Origin: an uncultured Clostridia bacterium | GTDB taxonomy: Bacteria > Bacillota > Clostridia > Oscillospirales > Acutalibacteraceae | Direction: 5' to 3' | Assembly: GCA_904420155.1 (NCBI GenBank) | Contig: CAJFUH010000001.1 | Coordinates: forward strand, 1-6,730 | Length of the DNA stretch: 6,730 nt | Shown: positions 4,939-6,730 of the stretch, one piece after another | How positions within the stretch are numbered: the stretch's first letter is position 1 | How the letters are laid out: each line of letters starts with the position of its first letter | Notes under the pieces: model-generated | Database searches by the model: none | What the model saw: only the letters and a program-made list of their open reading frames with translations | Told to the model about the DNA's origin: nothing | Made by a program: the position numbers and the translations under genes

Positions 4939-6339
4939 ATGTCGATCCCCAATCAATTTAGTGAATTTATTTCACTAATAAAGAAAAAATTACGGGTAGA
5001 TGAGAGTTTTGATCTCATCAATCGGACGATACAGATTTCCGGACGCCAGGCTTGTCTCTTTTTTATCGACGGTATGGTCAAAGACGAAGTTATGGAAAAA
5101 CTAATGGAGTTTTTTTACTCCGCTTCCGATCAATCCCTGCAAGACGCCCGTACGTTTTCTAAGCAATGTATTCCCTATGTAGAAGTGGATCTTTTGGACG
5201 ATTTAGATACCATAACCACCAGCGTATTATCGGGAATTCTTGTTTTAGTGGTGGAAGGGTTTGAGCAAGCGATCTCTATCGACGTGCGGACCTACCCTCA
5301 GCGTTCCGTAGAGGAACCGGATCAGGACAAGGTTTTGCGAGGATCACGGGACGGGTTTGTGGAAACCCTTGTCATGAATACCGCCTTAATCCGCCGCAGA
5401 ATCCGTACCCCTGATTTGACGGTAAAAATTTTCTCTGTAGGCAGCCTTTCCCAAACCGATGTGGCTGTATGTTATTTGGACACCGTTGTGGATCACAAAC
5501 TTCTGGACCGGATCGTCCAAAAAATAAAAACGGTTCAGGTAGAGGCACTTACCATGAACCAGCAAAGCCTGGTAGAAGCCATTTATCCCCGCCGCTGGTA
5601 CAATCCCTTTCCCAAATTCAAATACAGCGAGCGGCCCGATTCCACCGCTTCTTCCATTTTAGAAGGCAATATTGTTTTGCTTGTGGATAATTCCCCTTCC
5701 GCTGTCATTATCCCCACCAGCATTTTTGATATTGTGGAAGAGGCGGACGACTATTACTTTCCTCCCATCACAGGAACCTATCTCCGCCTGTCCCGTTATG
5801 CGGTCACCATCGCCACGCTGTTTCTCACCCCTCTTTGGCTGCTGGCCCTGCAAAATCCAGATTTTGTCCCGCCGTTTCTCTCCTTCATTTTGATTGAGGA
5901 CCCAGTGAATATCCCTGTTTTTTGGCAGCTGTTGATTTTGGAACTGGCCATCGATGGGCTTAGGCTGGCTTCTATGAATACCCCCAGCGTCCTTTCTACT
6001 TCCCTATCTGTAATCGCCGGTATTGTACTCAGTGATTTTGCGGTAAAATCCGGTTGGTTTTCCACGGAGGCCATGCTTTATATGGCTTTTGTCGCCATAG
6101 CCAACTATTCACAGCCCAGTTATGAACTGGGATATGCTCTGAAATTTATGCGTATCCTTTTATTGATCCTTACCGTACTGCTGAACCTATGGGGATTTCT
6201 CATCGGTTGTATCATCGTCATTCTGATGATCGCATGCAATCGGACCATATCGGGAAAAAGTTATTTATATCCTTTGATTCCTTTCCGTGGCAAAGAATTT
6301 CTCCGCCGCTTTTTCCGCGTGCGTATTCAAAAATCATGA
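4939..6339 (+). CDS. Spore germination/maturation membrane protein, GerA family, SpoVAF-like
   Basis: Inner spore membrane protein of 466 aa, close to the usual 460-500 aa of GerAA/SpoVAF proteins. ATG 4939 has AAGG (4927-4930) 8 nt upstream. The N-terminal soluble domain (about 1-285) carries the family signature VEEPDQDKVLRGSRDGFVE (124-142), then MNTALIRRRIR, and later YSERPDSTASSILEGNIVLLVD and NSPSAVIIPTSIFD. Hydrophobic segments follow near 286-304, 325-340, 352-368, 376-390 and 402-433, and a basic tail (RRFFRVRIQK) ends it. LRLASMNTPS (341-350) and the EADDYYFPPITGTYLRL segment favour the SpoVAF-type branch over nutrient-receptor GerAA. GerA proteins form receptor complexes with B and C subunits, and SpoVAF accompanies the SpoVA dipicolinate channel. 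Neither partner set is visible here. The gene is monocistronic with its own terminator. Exact subfamily is uncertain. Confidence 0.9.
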   Translation: MSIPNQFSEFISLIKKKLRVDESFDLINRTIQISGRQACLFFIDGMVKDEVMEKLMEFFYSASDQSLQDARTFSKQCIPYVEVDLLDDLDTITTSVLSGILVLVVEGFEQAISIDVRTYPQRSVEEPDQDKVLRGSRDGFVETLVMNTALIRRRIRTPDLTVKIFSVGSLSQTDVAVCYLDTVVDHKLLDRIVQKIKTVQVEALTMNQQSLVEAIYPRRWYNPFPKFKYSERPDSTASSILEGNIVLLVDNSPSAVIIPTSIFDIVEEADDYYFPPITGTYLRLSRYAVTIATLFLTPLWLLALQNPDFVPPFLSFILIEDPVNIPVFWQLLILELAIDGLRLASMNTPSVLSTSLSVIAGIVLSDFAVKSGWFSTEAMLYMAFVAIANYSQPSYELGYALKFMRILLLILTVLLNLWGFLIGCIIVILMIACNRTISGKSYLYPLIPFRGKEFLRRFFRVRIQKS

Positions 6340-6351
6340 TAAAATACAAGG

Positions 6352-6382
6352 AGTGGTTTCTTGATAAAGGAAACCACTTTTT
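6352..6382 (+). terminator. Intrinsic terminator of the spore germination gene
   Basis: Stem AGTGGTTTC (6352-6360) / GAAACCACT (6370-6378), 9 bp plus a T-G pair, loop about 7-9 nt, with T5 at 6378-6382. It starts 12 bp after the stop. A small GGGG-TTT-CCCC hairpin (6383-6393) follows. Confidence 0.9.
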
Positions 6383-6430
6383 GGGGTTTCCCCACCTATA
6401 TTTGATTATAGATCATTTTTATGCCATTGT

Positions 6431-6637
6431 ACCCGCTCATGCTGCGGAGGCACGCCTGCGGCGGGCACAACGCGCATAAGACTGTTTGTTTTTGTTGATT
6501 GGAAAAAAATTGGGTGAGCGGTGCAACTGAGGTATGACGGCGATTTGAGCGGGCTCAGCCGCTCATTTTGAGCCGGCATACTTCCCGGGCTTTCTTAGAA
6601 GACCCGCCGCAGCGGCCTTTGTAAGGGGTTTCAAAGG
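6431..6637. repeat. GC-rich intergenic stretch of consecutive inverted repeats
   Basis: Seen: (a) near-direct repeats CTGCGGAGGCAC (6442-6453) and CTGCGGCGGGCAC (6456-6468); (b) an inverted copy CCCGCCGCAG at 6603-6612; (c) a compound hairpin with outer arms GTATGACGGC (6532-6541) and GCCGGCATAC (6572-6581), one A-G mismatch, and inner stem TGAGCGG (6546-6552) / CCGCTCA (6559-6565); (d) a hairpin at 6586-6606 with CGGG/CCCG ends, a TTA loop and one internal mismatch; (e) CCTTTG/CAAAGG (6616-6621 / 6632-6637). TGAGCGG or its complement occurs four times (6433-6439, 6515-6521, 6546-6552, 6559-6565). Base composition is far richer in G+C than the flanks, except for an AT island at 6481-6510. No supported gene. 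It may be a dispersed intergenic repeat or a structured RNA. Confidence 0.6.
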
Positions 6638-6677
6638 GGGGGAGACATGTGAAGTGCACCCCAATTGTTAGACAGTG

Positions 6678-6686
6678 TGATATACT
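6678..6686 (+). promoter_or_regulatory. Extended -10 promoter of the transposase gene
   Basis: TGATATACT gives TGn plus TATACT (5/6). An alternative is TTGTTA (6665-6670) with TAAGAT (6688-6693) at 17 bp. Either would drive the downstream orfA from within the element. Confidence 0.4.
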
Positions 6687-6713
6687 ATAAGATAACGAAA
6701 GGGGAGATTAAGT

Positions 6714-6730
6714 ATGCCCAAAGGAATCGC
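6714..6730 (+). CDS. First codons of a probable IS3-family transposase OrfA (3' end outside window)
   Basis: ATG 6714 follows AAAGGGGAG (6698-6706) with 7 nt spacing. Only MPKGI plus two bases of the next codon are visible. A start of this kind is common in OrfA helix-turn-helix proteins of IS3-family elements in Clostridia, and the preceding terminal-repeat-like sequence supports it. OrfA normally binds the element ends and is joined to the DDE-type OrfB by frameshifting. Seventeen bases cannot prove this on their own. Confidence 0.5.

Larger units (their letters stand above)
6650..6730 (+). mobile_element. Left end of a probable IS3-family insertion sequence (continues beyond window)
   Basis: From 6650 the sequence reads TGAAGTGCACCCC, then AATTGTTAGACA. 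It begins with the TG typical of IS3-family ends and looks like the terminal repeats of IS3-family elements with a short leader before orfA. A promoter-like TGATATACT (6678-6686, extended -10) and a strong ribosome site precede an ORF starting MPKGI. The exact boundary (6648 or 6650) and the target duplication cannot be checked without the right end. Confidence 0.62.

Noticed and set aside
4698..4952. Minus-strand open frame of 84 codons across the AT-rich leader
   Set aside because: Low-complexity Lys/Ser/Phe sequence covering the hairpin region, with no ribosome-site support.
6406..6579. 57-codon minus-strand open frame starting MPAQNERL
   Set aside because: It runs through the hairpin array, has no good ribosome site, and its Pro/Arg/Ser-rich composition looks like translated GC-rich repeat. 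I recognise no family.
1..6730. CRISPR array, tRNA or rRNA genes
   Set aside because: No regularly spaced repeats, cloverleaf-like or ribosomal RNA sequences were seen on either strand.

Overview
The window looks like chromosomal DNA of an anaerobic, spore-forming Firmicute, most likely class Clostridia (gut Lachnospiraceae/Oscillospiraceae type). The reasons are a GerA/SpoVAF-type spore membrane protein, two lipoproteins with Gram-positive lipoboxes, strong AGGAGG-like ribosome sites, and a PotCD polyamine transporter. Genus cannot be set from the sequence alone.

Layout: (1) 2-1424, the end of a polyamine ABC transporter locus: the last 47 residues of a PotC-type permease, then a PotD-type substrate-binding lipoprotein, closed by a strong intrinsic terminator. 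(2) 1474-2574, mutY, an adenine-DNA glycosylase with the [4Fe-4S] module and C-terminal A/oxoG-recognition domain. It converges on (3) 2685-3722 (minus), a secreted PpiC/PrsA-like foldase lipoprotein. A perfect 17-bp hairpin lies between the two stops. (4) 3999-4716, a divergent pair of small XRE-family regulators around a 160-bp control region with back-to-back promoters and inverted repeats. Both members look damaged or atypical: the minus-strand gene has an ATC where its best ribosome site expects ATG (TTG is the usable start), and the plus-strand gene has an in-frame TAA replacing a probable Leu codon. This resembles a worn prophage/ICE-type or toxin-antitoxin-type switch. (5) 4717-4938, an AT-rich leader with nested hairpins, one followed by T6. 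(6) 4939-6339, a lone GerA/SpoVAF-family protein with its own terminator and no GerB/GerC partner in view. (7) 6431-6649, a GC-rich stretch of consecutive inverted repeats with no convincing gene. (8) about 6650 to the end, the left end of a probable IS3-family insertion sequence with the first codons of its orfA.

Most of the window is ordinary housekeeping and sporulation content. I do not see a clear new multi-gene system. The parts worth a second look are the XRE control region with its two point lesions, the folded leader before the germination gene, the GC-rich hairpin array beside the IS, and the altered polyamine pocket of PotD.
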